Positions 23,721 to 32,289 of a stretch of DNA of 64,000 nt are shown here, piece by piece. The notes under the pieces are model-generated. The model saw only the letters and a list, made by a program, of their open reading frames with translations, was not told the DNA's origin and ran no database searches. Source of the DNA: an uncultured Ruminococcus sp. Lineage in GTDB: Bacteria > Bacillota > Clostridia > Oscillospirales > Ruminococcaceae. The stretch's first letter is position 1. Each line of letters starts with the position of its first letter. Made by a program: the position numbers and the translations under genes. The DNA lies in the NCBI GenBank assembly GCA_902780505.1, contig CACZFN010000017.1:1-64000 (forward strand), written 5' to 3'.

Positions 23721-24193
23721 TTCCTCCTTTCTTTGCTCTCCTTTAAGGCGAAAGGGAGAGATATTTGTGTGCCTGAATTTCGCTCACAGACGCTTACAAA
23801 TCGCCTGTGTGGGGCTTTTGGGGTGCTCTCGGCTGTTTACCCAACATCGGTGGTGAGAGGGCACAAATCGCTCTACAGCGGGTGAATTAAAAAAGCCCTT
23901 TGCTGACAAGCAGAGATAGTTATTCTGTTGTTGTTAGCAAAGAGCTTTTGATGATTATATTTGATTTTCAAGTTGCTTGTCTATTATTAGTATAGCGCAC
24001 TCGGAAAGTCGGCGTCAAGGCCATATCATTATTATTGTATAGGCGCACAGATCAAAAATCATTGGTCTGTTGATGCTGCACAGACCAATGAAATATCCAT
24101 TCACGACAATAATATGCATATTGCGGCATAATGCTTGCTTGTCAACTGTTTTTATGGTATAATAAATATGATAAAAGTCATGGGAGTGATCAA
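23721..24193. promoter_or_regulatory. Intergenic region between mob operon and cargo
   Basis: About 470 bp without a gene. It holds a long stem-loop with AAAAAGC.CTTTGCT and AGCAAAG.GCTTTT arms (23889-23951), and a perfect 11-bp hairpin CATTGGTCTGT/ACAGACCAATG (24060-24070, 24080-24090). Before the sigma gene there is a promoter, TTGCTT, 17 bp, TATAAT, near 24134-24162. Minus-strand transcription of the mob genes must also start here, but I could not assign that promoter. Confidence 0.5.
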
Positions 24194-24736
24194 ATGCTTT
24201 CAATATATCTGTCTGCCCTTGATACGCAGGAGGAAAAGGATTTCTTTGAAGATATGTATCGAAATTGCAGGGGCAAAATGCTTTCTATAGCTTTCAGTAT
24301 TTTAGGCAACAAGGAAGATGCTGAGGACGCTGTACATATTGCATTTTTAAAATTAGCTGACCAGTTAAAAAATCTTTTACAAAAAAATCGTCAGGATTTG
24401 AAGAGATACATAGTTATTACTATTAGAAACACTTCCATAACCATTTATAACCGAAACAAGAAAAATGCAGAGCGTCTTGAGATACTTAATGATGATGTGC
24501 CTGATAATGATATGGCATTCGAGTTTGTGGCTTCGCAGATAGACGCTTTACAGGTTGCACTGCCAAAGCTGCCGCAAAAGTATAAAGATATACTGACCAT
24601 GTATTACTATATGAGAATGTCGGCAGGCGAAATATCAAATACTCTTGATGTTTCGGTCGATAATGTATGGAAACGTTTATCAAGAGCAAGAAATATGCTT
24701 AAAGCTCTTATAGAGGAGGGTGAGACCGATGAGTGA
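24194..24736 (+). CDS. ECF-type RNA polymerase sigma factor
   Basis: A 180-residue sigma factor. Region 2 spans about 18-85 (FEDMYRNCRGKMLSIAFSIL, then GNKEDAEDAVHIAFLKLADQL) and region 4 about 120-175 (LPQKYKDILTMYYYMRMSAG, EISNTLDVSVDNVWKRLSRAR). ATG at 24194 with GGGAG upstream. The anti-sigma gene overlaps its end by 8 bp, the usual paired arrangement. It probably drives cargo genes of element 1, though I found no repeated ECF promoter to prove it. Confidence 0.87.
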   Translation: MLSIYLSALDTQEEKDFFEDMYRNCRGKMLSIAFSILGNKEDAEDAVHIAFLKLADQLKNLLQKNRQDLKRYIVITIRNTSITIYNRNKKNAERLEILNDDVPDNDMAFEFVASQIDALQVALPKLPQKYKDILTMYYYMRMSAGEISNTLDVSVDNVWKRLSRARNMLKALIEEGETDE

Positions 24737-25427
24737 AGAAAATGTTTTAAAGACAGCAATTGCTAATTCGATTATTTTTGAGTATGACGAAATGTATGAA
24801 CAGGCTGATGATGAGCATGATTTTTCCAAAGGCTTTGAAAAGAAAATGGATAAGCTCATAAGCAGACGCAAAAAGCCCTATTATATAATGATAAACACAG
24901 CCTTTAAGCGTGTGGCGGTTATCATAATTGCTTTTATCTCAATTTCCGCAGTAACAATCCTGAGTGTAGATGCTCTTCGTGATTTCTTCAAGGATCTCTT
25001 TGTAAATATCTTTTCTGATCATTCTCATGTTGTAGCAAACACAGAGCCCGAAGTCGGAGAAAGCAGCTTGACTATTACTTATCCCGAAAAGATAGAGTCA
25101 AAATATGAGATAGCCTATGATTTATCAGGCTACGAAAAAACTGTTTACTCAGATGATGAAATGTCAGTAGAGATAGGATATGTAAATGGAGAAAAGAGCA
25201 TTGATTACTCTCAGTATCCTGTAAGCCATTATGATGTTTTTCTTAATACCGAAGATGCTGAAATAGAGCATATTGACATAAACGGACATGATGCAATGTT
25301 CTTTATGGATAATAATGGTTATTATTCTATCATTTGGAATAATGGTGAATATATTATACAAATATCAGCAAATTTGAACAAAGACGAATTTATCGATATC
25401 GCAAAATCTGTGCAAAAAGTAGAATGA
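24729..25427 (+). CDS. Membrane-anchored anti-sigma-like protein (DUF4367-like)
   Basis: A 232-residue single-pass protein: an acidic cytosolic N-terminus (about 1-57), one TM helix (TAFKRVAVIIIAFISISAVTIL) and an extracellular domain resembling DUF4367 (ISANLNKDEFIDIAKSVQ ending). The order after an ECF sigma gene, the 8-bp overlap and the topology argue for an anti-sigma role, with the outer domain sensing an envelope or peptide signal. The N-terminus lacks a zinc-finger HxxxCxxC. Confidence 0.72.
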   Translation: MSEENVLKTAIANSIIFEYDEMYEQADDEHDFSKGFEKKMDKLISRRKKPYYIMINTAFKRVAVIIIAFISISAVTILSVDALRDFFKDLFVNIFSDHSHVVANTEPEVGESSLTITYPEKIESKYEIAYDLSGYEKTVYSDDEMSVEIGYVNGEKSIDYSQYPVSHYDVFLNTEDAEIEHIDINGHDAMFFMDNNGYYSIIWNNGEYIIQISANLNKDEFIDIAKSVQKVE

Positions 25428-25457
25428 TGTTTTTTTGATAAAATATTTGTCAGGATT

Positions 25458-25527
25458 TCCCCCTTTGGATAGTTATATGTTGTGTAAGGCAATTATGCAG
25501 TACAAACATTAACTTACAAGGGGGGAT
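25458..25527 (+). promoter_or_regulatory. Inverted repeat masking the ribosome site of the 136-aa gene
   Basis: TCCCCCTTTG (25458-25467) can pair over 10 positions, one a G-U wobble, with CAAGGGGGGA (25517-25526), which is the ribosome site. The 49-nt loop leaves room for a control element. Confidence 0.4.
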
Positions 25528-25531
25528 TTTT

Positions 25532-25942
25532 ATGCTTAAAAAGATTATTTCTATCATGCTATGTTTTGTTGTGATAATGTCTATCTGCACTATCAGCGCA
25601 TCGGCAAGTGAATTGATAAGTGTTAATTATGCTTATACAAGGTCTTGCAGCTCTGATATATCTGTTTCAAACAAGACAATAACTGCCAAAAGCTCTGTTA
25701 TAGGGTATAACGGCACAACAACAAAAGTTGTAATCAAACAGACATTACAGAAAAAAACATCTTCGGGAATCTGGACAAGTGCCGGATCTGCAAACAGTAC
25801 AACTAACAGTTACAGAGCAACACTCAGCAAGAAATACACAGGACTTTCAAGTGGAAAATACAGACTGAAAAGTGTATTTACTATCTATTCAGGCAACAAA
25901 AGTGAGACTATAACAAAATATAGTTCTGAAAAGACTGTATGA
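25532..25942 (+). CDS. Small secreted protein, 136 aa
   Basis: Signal peptide MLKKIISIMLCFVVIMSICTISASASE, then a mature part of about 110 residues rich in Ser, Thr and Lys with beta-strand alternation (KTITAKSSVIGYNGTTTKVVIK and similar), no Cys in the second half and no anchor. The family is unknown to me; the pattern resembles small extracellular beta-sandwich proteins of Firmicutes. It follows the ECF sigma/anti-sigma pair and precedes another secreted protein and an exporter, so it is a candidate secreted effector or bacteriocin-associated protein. Confidence 0.68.
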   Translation: MLKKIISIMLCFVVIMSICTISASASELISVNYAYTRSCSSDISVSNKTITAKSSVIGYNGTTTKVVIKQTLQKKTSSGIWTSAGSANSTTNSYRATLSKKYTGLSSGKYRLKSVFTIYSGNKSETITKYSSEKTV

Positions 25943-25991
25943 GTTAGGAATATGCCTTACGCAGAGAGGAGGACTGATTCCATTGGTTTGA

Positions 25992-26030
25992 AAGTATACA
26001 GTACTGTATACTTGGGCGTTGTCCAAGTAT
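25992..26030 (+). promoter_or_regulatory. 22-bp palindrome overlapping a second inverted repeat
   Basis: 25992-26013 is a perfect 22-bp palindrome centred on AGTACT. Its right arm ATACTTGG (26008-26015) can instead pair with CCAAGTAT (26023-26030). The two folds exclude each other. It lies 72 bp upstream of the promoter of the 159-aa secreted protein. Confidence 0.5.
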
Positions 26031-26101
26031 CGGAACTGGATTTACGGCTTTGCTTTAAGCAAATTGTAGGAATATTGACTTTAGGTCAAGGAATTAACGC
26101 A

Positions 26102-26130
26102 TTGACATCTTTAGATGTATATGCTAATAT
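26102..26130 (+). promoter_or_regulatory. Promoter of the 159-aa secreted protein
   Basis: TTGACA (26102-26107), 17 bp, TAATAT (26125-26130), then AAGGAGGG before the ATG at 26150. Confidence 0.75.
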
Positions 26131-26149
26131 TATTAAGGAGGGTTTCGTT

Positions 26150-26629
26150 ATGAAACTTAAAAAGAGAATCGCAGCTATGGGTGCTGCAGTTATGATGGCA
26201 GTTAGTATGATGAGCATTGGAGCAAGTGCAAGCAATCCTAATATAGAAGCAGAGGATGTATATATGTCTAAGAATAAGACAAACATGAACTATTCTGTTG
26301 TTTTGAGCGGTAAGGATTATTTTGATTATTCATGGAGTGATGATGGATATTACCAGACTTTATGTTATGTTTATAGAAAAGGCAGTTCATCATCTTTATA
26401 TAGGATTCGTGGGTTCTATTTAGATAATAAAATAACATCTGACAGAATTGCAACCTATACAAAAATAGATAATAGCGGAAAAGACAAGTATCATTCTTGT
26501 ACTATAATATCCGGTGGAAATTCAAAGAATTCCGGAAAGGCAACGAATAAGACCGTAACAGATCATACTGATTTTATAAATCTTAAGAATAACAAAGCAA
26601 CATTTCAGGCGGAATACTATATAAAATAA
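26150..26629 (+). CDS. Secreted protein, candidate lactococcin-972-like bacteriocin
   Basis: 159 residues: signal peptide MKLKKRIAAMGAAVMMAVSM and cleavage near SASA-S (about 28), then a mature domain rich in Tyr, Ser, Asn and Lys. The C-terminal stretch KYHSCTIISGGNSKN...NNKATFQAEYYIK resembles in order the end of lactococcin 972 (HSATVVNNNTGR...EKASFYYNFW). That is an eye-level likeness only, but the exporter ATPase two genes on has the features of the group associated with that bacteriocin. Strong own promoter and AAGGAGGG. Alternative: an unrelated surface protein of the element. Confidence 0.55.
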   Translation: MKLKKRIAAMGAAVMMAVSMMSIGASASNPNIEAEDVYMSKNKTNMNYSVVLSGKDYFDYSWSDDGYYQTLCYVYRKGSSSSLYRIRGFYLDNKITSDRIATYTKIDNSGKDKYHSCTIISGGNSKNSGKATNKTVTDHTDFINLKNNKATFQAEYYIK

Positions 26630-26887
26630 GTTTTTAGGCAATACCGATGGTCCATCGATTTACACCTATGCACGCTATCTTCTTGCAATTTTTTCTTAAC
26701 TTATGTGGTCTTCATATAACTGGAAAGTGTCGGCGCAATTGACAGAAGGGCTTGACCGGTATTCCGGTCAAGCCTGCGGAGAATTTAGGCGATTTCACTG
26801 CGTATCTGACGTATAATGGCTATACGGTATTGCCTTTATCATAAGATAAGAGTTTTCCAAAACGGGGAGATTCTTTTGAGGTTTAAA
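26630..26887. promoter_or_regulatory. Spacer with a perfect 11-bp hairpin
   Basis: GGCTTGACCGG (26749-26759) / CCGGTCAAGCC (26764-26774) with a 4-nt loop and no T-run. A weak TATAAT lies at 26811-26816. The hairpin may be a processing or attenuation site between the secreted protein and the exporter operon. Confidence 0.4.
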
Positions 26888-28801
26888 ATGAAAAAGCTAA
26901 AATTCATAATGCTGTCGGTCTTTTTACTGATAGTGATTCTTCTTTTGGGAGAAACAACATATCCCCGGCTTGAACAGCAAGCACTCTCACAGCTTTATAC
27001 CGTTGATGCCGAGTTTGTTGACAAGAGCCGCCTTGCACCTTTGCTTAAAGGCTTTGATAGGTGCGGCATTATATATGAATATGAAACCGTGTCCAATGAC
27101 CTCAGCCGAAACATAAAGGTGTATTATTCGGGCATTTCGGAAGATGATGTGCGTAATAAGCTGGGGCTGTCGGCACTTGGGTTTAATAATCTTACCACCG
27201 GCAAATGCAGCTATACTATGTGTCTGTTAAGTGAGCTTGACGAAAGCGAGCTGTACGATGAAGTTGCTGTTTACTGCGACGGTGGAGAAGTGTCAGCCCG
27301 TGAGCTTGCAGATACGCTGAAGGCCGGCGCTAAAACCTCATCATACCGCACCCCCTCCGGGAAAAATGATTATACCTTTATTTTTGAGATAGTTTGGGCG
27401 TTGGTGATAGTTATGACTGTTGCCGTGACGGTGTATGATATCTTCTCGCAGAAAAAAGCAGCCGCAGTTTCGCTTGTGCTCGGGTGTAGGATAAGGGAGA
27501 TAGTTTTAAAGAATGTTCTAACAGATACCGCAGGCATAGCCCTCGTATTTGCCGCTGTTTCGCTTGTTCTGTCATTCTTTACTGCAGTTAATATGAATAT
27601 ATCGTCTATCGCTATTCACTTCGTTTTGCTTGCGGTTATAAACAGTCTAAGCTATCTGTTATTCTACAAGACCAATATTTTCAAAGCCCTTCGTGACGGC
27701 GAGCCGGGTACTAAGCTTTTGAAATTCAACTACATACTTAAAGCCGCTTCCGCTCTGGGAGTTATTGCCGCAGCAGTTTACTGTATATCGTCACTCACCG
27801 AGCTTAAAGACGACCTTGCCGCATATGACAGTATGAAAGAATTGCAGGGCTATTCATATTTTGACTTACAGCCGCCTTTAATGGAATTTGAAACAGATGA
27901 TGAATGGGAGAACTATTTATCACTCAAAAACGAATGCTGGGATCTTTATGACGATATTGTAAAGAAATATGAAAGCGTAACACTAAGCGCACAGTATCTG
28001 CAGCCTGAGCTTATGGAAAAAAGCCGACAGCTTGTTATCGCAGACGAGGCGGCGTTTGAAATGCTTAAAAGCTGTCTGCCCGAGCTTAGTGAGCGTAAGG
28101 GAACTTTCCTCTTTATCCCCGAGGATACGAGTGACACCGAAAAAGCACTAATAGACGAATATGTGCTTGACGAGAGTATTGAGAGGATAAGCTATAAAAA
28201 TGCTGATGTTTTAGTTTTACAAAGCCCGAATGTGCAGAAGTTCGGTACTGTTTCCGATCCTGTGATACTCTATTCGTCTGACGAGGAGGTTATCGAAAGT
28301 ATCCCTTCGGCCACGGAAAAGGTTTTAAGAATAAGCGGTGAAGAATTTGACGAGCTTGTAAAAAAATACTCGGATAAGCCCTTTGTATTTGAACAAAGAG
28401 ATCTGTTTGAAAACTATCTGCATTATAAAGGCTCGGCACAGGCTTTTGCACTGATACTTATGCTTTCACTTGTGTGTGCCGTTGTATTTGAGCTGGTGCT
28501 GCTATTATCTATCCTCACTCTTGAATACAAGGTAAATGCAAAGGAGATATGTCTTAAAAAAGTGCTCGGTATAGGAATGGCAGAGCGAAATAAAAAGCTT
28601 TTCATGCTTATTGCACTTACTGATACAGCTGGGGCAGCGGCGGCATTTATACTGATCAATATATTCGGCAGGGGGATAGGCAGTAAAGCGCCTGTGATAG
28701 CTATGATCTTAATTGTTACAGAGCTTCTGATAACTGTTATAAAAGCAAGCCGCATTGAAAAAGTCAACACCGCCAAGATACTCAAAGGAGGGGCATTATG
28801 A
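26888..28801 (+). CDS. Bacteriocin-export/immunity-type ABC transporter permease
   Basis: 637 residues. One N-terminal TM (about 5-22), an extracellular domain (to about 165), four TM helices in the middle (about 170-325), a second extracellular domain (about 330-505) and three C-terminal TMs (about 515-625, the last ending SRIEKVNTAKILKGG). This doubled TM/ectodomain layout is that of the bacteriocin-associated integral membrane proteins next to lactococcin-972-like genes, and of MacB-like permeases. The ATG at 26888 has GAGG; the ATPase gene overlaps its stop by 4 bp. Confidence 0.78.
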   Translation: MKKLKFIMLSVFLLIVILLLGETTYPRLEQQALSQLYTVDAEFVDKSRLAPLLKGFDRCGIIYEYETVSNDLSRNIKVYYSGISEDDVRNKLGLSALGFNNLTTGKCSYTMCLLSELDESELYDEVAVYCDGGEVSARELADTLKAGAKTSSYRTPSGKNDYTFIFEIVWALVIVMTVAVTVYDIFSQKKAAAVSLVLGCRIREIVLKNVLTDTAGIALVFAAVSLVLSFFTAVNMNISSIAIHFVLLAVINSLSYLLFYKTNIFKALRDGEPGTKLLKFNYILKAASALGVIAAAVYCISSLTELKDDLAAYDSMKELQGYSYFDLQPPLMEFETDDEWENYLSLKNECWDLYDDIVKKYESVTLSAQYLQPELMEKSRQLVIADEAAFEMLKSCLPELSERKGTFLFIPEDTSDTEKALIDEYVLDESIERISYKNADVLVLQSPNVQKFGTVSDPVILYSSDEEVIESIPSATEKVLRISGEEFDELVKKYSDKPFVFEQRDLFENYLHYKGSAQAFALILMLSLVCAVVFELVLLLSILTLEYKVNAKEICLKKVLGIGMAERNKKLFMLIALTDTAGAAAAFILINIFGRGIGSKAPVIAMILIVTELLITVIKASRIEKVNTAKILKGGAL

Positions 28802-29406
28802 TAGAAGTGAAAAATCTAACAAAAACCTTTGGCGAGAATACTGTTTTCAAAGACCTTTGCTTTAAGATAGATGACGGCGAATTTGTTGTATTTTCAGGCA
28901 AAAGCGGCTGCGGCAAGACGACTATGCTCAACCTTATAGGCGGAATTGACACGCCCGACAGCGGCGAGATACTTGTTGACGGGGCAGACATAACCAAGCA
29001 GAAAAACCGAATTGAATACTTTAGAAACAAGGTGAGCTTCCTGTTTCAGAATTTTGCACTGATCGATAACAAGACAGTAGAAGAAAACCTGAATATGGTC
29101 AAGAAAAACACACGAACAGACACAACGATCGAGCAGGCGCTTGAAAGCGTAGGGCTAAAGGATAAGATCAAAGCTAAGGTATATACACTTTCGGGCGGCG
29201 AGCAGCAAAGAGTTGCCCTTGCAAGGATAATGATAAAGAAATGCGATATAGTCCTTGCCGACGAGCCGACAGGCTCGCTTGACAATGAAAACTCGGCGGG
29301 AGTTATTGAGATACTTAAAAAGCTTAATTCCGAGGGTAAGACTGTTATACTTGTCACACATGATGAAGAACTCAAAAAAACAGGCTCACGGATAATTGAG
29401 CTATAA
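28798..29406 (+). CDS. ABC transporter ATP-binding protein, lactococcin-972 exporter-like
   Basis: 202 residues: Walker A SGKSGCGKTTMLN (about 35-47), Q-loop FLFQNFALIDNKTVEENL, signature LSGGEQQRVALARIM, Walker B CDIVLADEPTGSLD, switch His in LVTHDEELK. The short length and the FQNFALIDNKTVEENL stretch are features of the ATPase group linked to lactococcin-972-type bacteriocins. Translationally coupled to the permease. Powers export of, or self-protection against, the secreted product. Confidence 0.87.
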   Translation: MIEVKNLTKTFGENTVFKDLCFKIDDGEFVVFSGKSGCGKTTMLNLIGGIDTPDSGEILVDGADITKQKNRIEYFRNKVSFLFQNFALIDNKTVEENLNMVKKNTRTDTTIEQALESVGLKDKIKAKVYTLSGGEQQRVALARIMIKKCDIVLADEPTGSLDNENSAGVIEILKKLNSEGKTVILVTHDEELKKTGSRIIEL

Positions 29407-29415
29407 GGAGAGCTT

Positions 29416-30018
29416 ATGGAAAACACCAAGAAAAAGAAAATAATAAAGACACTACTGATAGTTATAGCTGCACTTGTACTTGCAGTTATTACGATCATTG
29501 TTATTCGGAGGATCATCTGTGTTAAGTGTATTATAGAACCGCTTGAAAAAGCAGCACAGGCTGAAGAATTTGAGGAGATAATACTCAAAGATCCTGTAGA
29601 TGGAGAGATAATAAACGGTGAATATACTATATATGAAAAAGAAACTAAGCTGTGTCAAATAAACGGAAAGCTGCGGCTTAATCTTCCTACAAAAGATCAT
29701 TCTAAGGCAATTACGTTAAAGTTTTATTGTGATGAACCCATTTTGTATAAAGGGGAAAAATATAATATGGATGTATCTATCGGCCCTTTTAACCGCTTAT
29801 GGTCAAACGCCTACAGTGTAGGTCTAATATCAACTGACAACGAAGATTCATCTGTACGGATCGGCTTCAGAACGGATATAGACGGCGAGCTTGAATCTGA
29901 CGAGTACCAAGCCAAATCATCAGACGAAATCAATATGTATAAAGACATTAAGGACGAATATGTAGAGCTTCTCAAGGCTCTTGACAGTGAGTATGATAGA
30001 ATGCGTAAGAAATACTGA
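29416..30018 (+). CDS. Membrane-anchored protein of unknown function, 200 aa
   Basis: Lys-rich N-terminus, one TM helix (IKTLLIVIAALVLAVITIIVI) and an extracellular, beta-rich domain of about 165 residues with acidic and aromatic residues and a helical C-terminal tail. No family recognised. It begins 10 bp after the ATPase stop and is followed by a second protein of like layout. Given the exporter context it could be an immunity or exporter-accessory protein. Confidence 0.62.
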   Translation: MENTKKKKIIKTLLIVIAALVLAVITIIVIRRIICVKCIIEPLEKAAQAEEFEEIILKDPVDGEIINGEYTIYEKETKLCQINGKLRLNLPTKDHSKAITLKFYCDEPILYKGEKYNMDVSIGPFNRLWSNAYSVGLISTDNEDSSVRIGFRTDIDGELESDEYQAKSSDEINMYKDIKDEYVELLKALDSEYDRMRKKY

Positions 30019-30029
30019 GGAGTATTGAT

Positions 30030-30593
30030 TTGAAGAAGAATAAGAGAAGAATAATAGTATGTTTGAGTCTGGTCTCCGTATTGATCGGTTCATATATTAT
30101 CTCGTGGATATGGTTTTATAACTATAAAATAATGCCAATTGTTCAGATAGCAGATGATAACCAATATGAAACAGAAACAATCAAAGGTGTCATGGGGAGA
30201 TTTGATAGTTTCAACAACAAGAAACTATGTGGTGAAATATCTATCGGGATTCCGGACTTTGGCAAATTTTCGGGAAATGTTTCAATTCTGCAGGGAACTA
30301 TGATTGATGAAAATGATAAAATAATTAATAAGTATAATGTAGACTTGAGTATATTTATAAAATTTAATAATAAGTACTTTATAACTATTTATGAATCTAA
30401 TAATAACGAAAACCGTTTGGAAATTGCATCCAATGCAATAGACAGATTTGAAGTTGACAAAGATATGAATATACTTAATAAGGAATCACATACAGCGTAT
30501 TCGCTAAAAATCTTTGAAGAACAAATGCCAATTATTCTTGATTTAAAAGCAGAGCTGATAGATAGATTTGGAGAAGAAATTTTATTTGATTAA
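30030..30593 (+). CDS. Membrane-anchored protein of unknown function, 187 aa
   Basis: Starts with TTG behind GAGGAG. One N-terminal TM helix (IIVCLSLVSVLIGSYIISWIWF) and an extracellular beta-rich domain ending in a helix (FEEQMPIILDLKAELIDRFG). It shares topology, size and the C-terminal helix position with the preceding gene and may be a diverged duplicate. Last cargo gene of element 1; arm repeats begin 17 bp after its stop. Confidence 0.6.
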   Translation: MKKNKRRIIVCLSLVSVLIGSYIISWIWFYNYKIMPIVQIADDNQYETETIKGVMGRFDSFNNKKLCGEISIGIPDFGKFSGNVSILQGTMIDENDKIINKYNVDLSIFIKFNNKYFITIYESNNNENRLEIASNAIDRFEVDKDMNILNKESHTAYSLKIFEEQMPIILDLKAELIDRFGEEILFD

Positions 30594-30609
30594 AGCAAAA
30601 CGAATCATC

Positions 30610-30630
30610 AGGACACCTCCAGGACACTAT
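30610..30630. repeat. Arm-type direct repeats, element 1 right end
   Basis: AGGACACCTC (30610-30619) and AGGACACTAT (30621-30630), period 11, matching the pair near the left end. The following 125 bp up to the attachment copy hold a CGCACC/GGTGCG stem and no gene. Confidence 0.55.
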
Positions 30631-30757
30631 CGGGTACTGCTCGGGCGCTAAGACCGCACCAGACTGCATCAGACCACAGCAGGTGCGTTCTCTCCATTCG
30701 CCGCAACAGCGCACAAAACAGCAGATTATATCAAATCAGAGCAGCATTTTGGACGCT

Positions 30758-30815
30758 TTGGGGTGGTAGAGGCCGTGGGTTCAAGTCCCGTCACTCCGAC
30801 CAGCAGAAAAGTCCG
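30758..30815. repeat. Internal attachment site, partial tRNA-Pro copy
   Basis: 58 bp identical to 20301-20358, starting in the anticodon loop and running past the CCA. It is the right junction of element 1 and the left junction of element 2. It cannot make a tRNA because the 5' half is missing. Confidence 0.88.
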
Positions 30816-30843
30816 TAAACACGCAGTTTACGGGCTTTTTGTT
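30807..30843. terminator. Terminator at the element 1/element 2 junction
   Basis: AAAAGTCCGTAAAC, loop ACGCA, GTTTACGGGCTTTTT. The same stem is repeated at 45642-45676. Confidence 0.7.
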
Positions 30844-30861
30844 TTGCCTGTAAACTGCGTT

Positions 30862-30881
30862 TGTCCATTACCTGTCCATTA
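30862..30881. repeat. Arm-type direct repeats, element 2 left end
   Basis: TGTCCATTA at 30862-30870 and 30873-30881 (period 11), overlapping the integrase stop codon. The other end has the same pair at 45479-45498. Confidence 0.6.
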
Positions 30882-32135
30882 TTGCCCCGAGGACGCCTTT
30901 TGCCCGTAACTTGTCCTTATCAAACGTATCTTTCTCTCTCTTCCGTCCGAATCGGGCGGAGGAGTTTCTTTTTTGGAAAAGTCAAGGACGTTTGCTATCG
31001 CCTCGCTTGCCCGGGCGTTTGCGTCTTGAAAAGCGTGCAAATATATGCTCGTCGTTGTACTTATGGCTGAGTGGCCTAACGCACTCGATACCGTCGCAAC
31101 ATCTATGCCCTCGTTGATGAGAGCAGAAGCATAAAAATGACGCAGGGAGTGAATGTCCCGGAACGGGAAATCATTTTTCTTGCAGAACTTCCGCAGCCAG
31201 TTGTAGGTCGTATTGTTGTGCATCGGGTGTCCGTCAGCGGTGACGAAAAGCCTGTCGCATTCAAACCACTTTGTGCCGAGCTTTTGGCGTTCTTCGTCCT
31301 GCTCCGCTTTGTGCTCTTTCAGAATATCAAGCACAAGCTGCGGCAGTTTCATAGACCTCTGCGAGCTTTTTGTCTTGGTGGTGTCGGTGTAAATTCCCGT
31401 CTTTACGGTATAGTTTGATGTCCTCCGCACGCTTACAACACCGCTTTCAAAATCAATGTCCTTCCACTCCAAGCCCATTAACTCGCCCCGGCGAAAGCCC
31501 GTATAGACTGCCAGCGTGAAAAACGTGCGGTACTTTAGCGGTGCGTCCTCTAAGAGCCTGAAAAGCTGCTCGATCTCCTCGATCGAATAGATCTCCTTTT
31601 CTTTCTTGCCGCCTTTCGGCACATACACCTTTCTGCAAGGATTATCGGACACGATGTCCATTCGCACAGCGTAGCTGAAAACATCACTGATAAAGCTGAG
31701 ATGATGCACGGCGGTCTTGCGTGATAGCGGCTTGCCTGTCTGCATATTTTTGCCGTTGAGCACAAGTTCATTGATGAACTGCTGTATCTGCCGCCCCGTT
31801 ATCCTGTCGAGCCGCAAGTGCCCGAATGCAGGATAAACTCGCTGTGTCACCTGCCTCATTCTCTCAAAGGACGATTTTCGCAAGTTCAACCTTGCATATT
31901 CCTCAAACCACTGCTCTGCAAACTCCTCAAACTTAACATTCGCCGTGACTTGCCCTTTGAGACATTTTTCCTCAAACAGTATCGCCTGTTTCTGAACTTC
32001 CTTCTCCGCCTGCTTGGGTGTCATGCCTTCCGGCGGTTTCCAGCTCATTGTCTGCACGACCTGCTCGCCGTTGAGCTTATACCCACACGATACCCTGATC
32101 TGATATGTATTACCTCTTTTTCTGATATTTGCCAA
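30879..32135 (-). CDS. Tyrosine integrase of element 2
   Basis: 418 residues: Arm domain (MANIRKRGNTYQIRVSCGYK), core-binding domain (about 70-165), catalytic domain with Arg in VYTGFRRGELMGLEW, IHSLRHFYASALINEG, GHS and Tyr in TTSIYLHAF, then a Lys/Pro-rich tail. Starts at TTG 32135 behind AGGAGGG. A 3'-terminal copy of this gene survives at 45663-45792, showing a third relative once sat at the same site. Confidence 0.93.
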   Translation of the reverse strand: MANIRKRGNTYQIRVSCGYKLNGEQVVQTMSWKPPEGMTPKQAEKEVQKQAILFEEKCLKGQVTANVKFEEFAEQWFEEYARLNLRKSSFERMRQVTQRVYPAFGHLRLDRITGRQIQQFINELVLNGKNMQTGKPLSRKTAVHHLSFISDVFSYAVRMDIVSDNPCRKVYVPKGGKKEKEIYSIEEIEQLFRLLEDAPLKYRTFFTLAVYTGFRRGELMGLEWKDIDFESGVVSVRRTSNYTVKTGIYTDTTKTKSSQRSMKLPQLVLDILKEHKAEQDEERQKLGTKWFECDRLFVTADGHPMHNNTTYNWLRKFCKKNDFPFRDIHSLRHFYASALINEGIDVATVSSALGHSAISTTTSIYLHAFQDANARASEAIANVLDFSKKETPPPDSDGRERKIRLIRTSYGQKASSGQ

Positions 32136-32182
32136 TGTCTGATCCCTCCTATAACCAGACCCTTGACATCTCTGTAATTATC

Positions 32183-32211
32183 ATTATACATCATTTCGCG
32201 TTGTAAAGCAA
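32183..32211 (-). promoter_or_regulatory. Integrase promoter, element 2
   Basis: Minus-strand TTGCTT (32211-32206), 17 bp, TATAAT (32188-32183), 47 bp before the TTG start. Confidence 0.65.
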
Positions 32212-32289
32212 TAAAGCGAATTGAAAACTTTTTATTACAAAGATGTCGGGTCTGTTCTCTTTTGTTCTGTAATCTATTCCGTTTTTAGC

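Larger units (their letters stand above)
20346..30815. mobile_element. Integrative mobilizable element 1 at tRNA-Pro
   Basis: About 10.4 kb bounded by the 58-bp repeats at 20301-20358 and 30758-30815. From the tRNA side it holds integrase, excisionase, relaxase with nested gene, MobC-like protein and a candidate oriT. It then carries plus-strand cargo: ECF sigma/anti-sigma, two secreted proteins, an ABC exporter and two anchored proteins. Period-11 direct repeats of AGGACAC lie near both ends (20435-20455 and 30610-30630), as expected for integrase arm sites. There is no type IV secretion machinery, so transfer would need a helper element. Confidence 0.85.

Noticed and set aside
30594-30757. 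Possible short gene between the last element 1 cargo gene and the attachment site
   Set aside because: Only arm repeats and a CGCACC/GGTGCG stem; no frame with a ribosome site.
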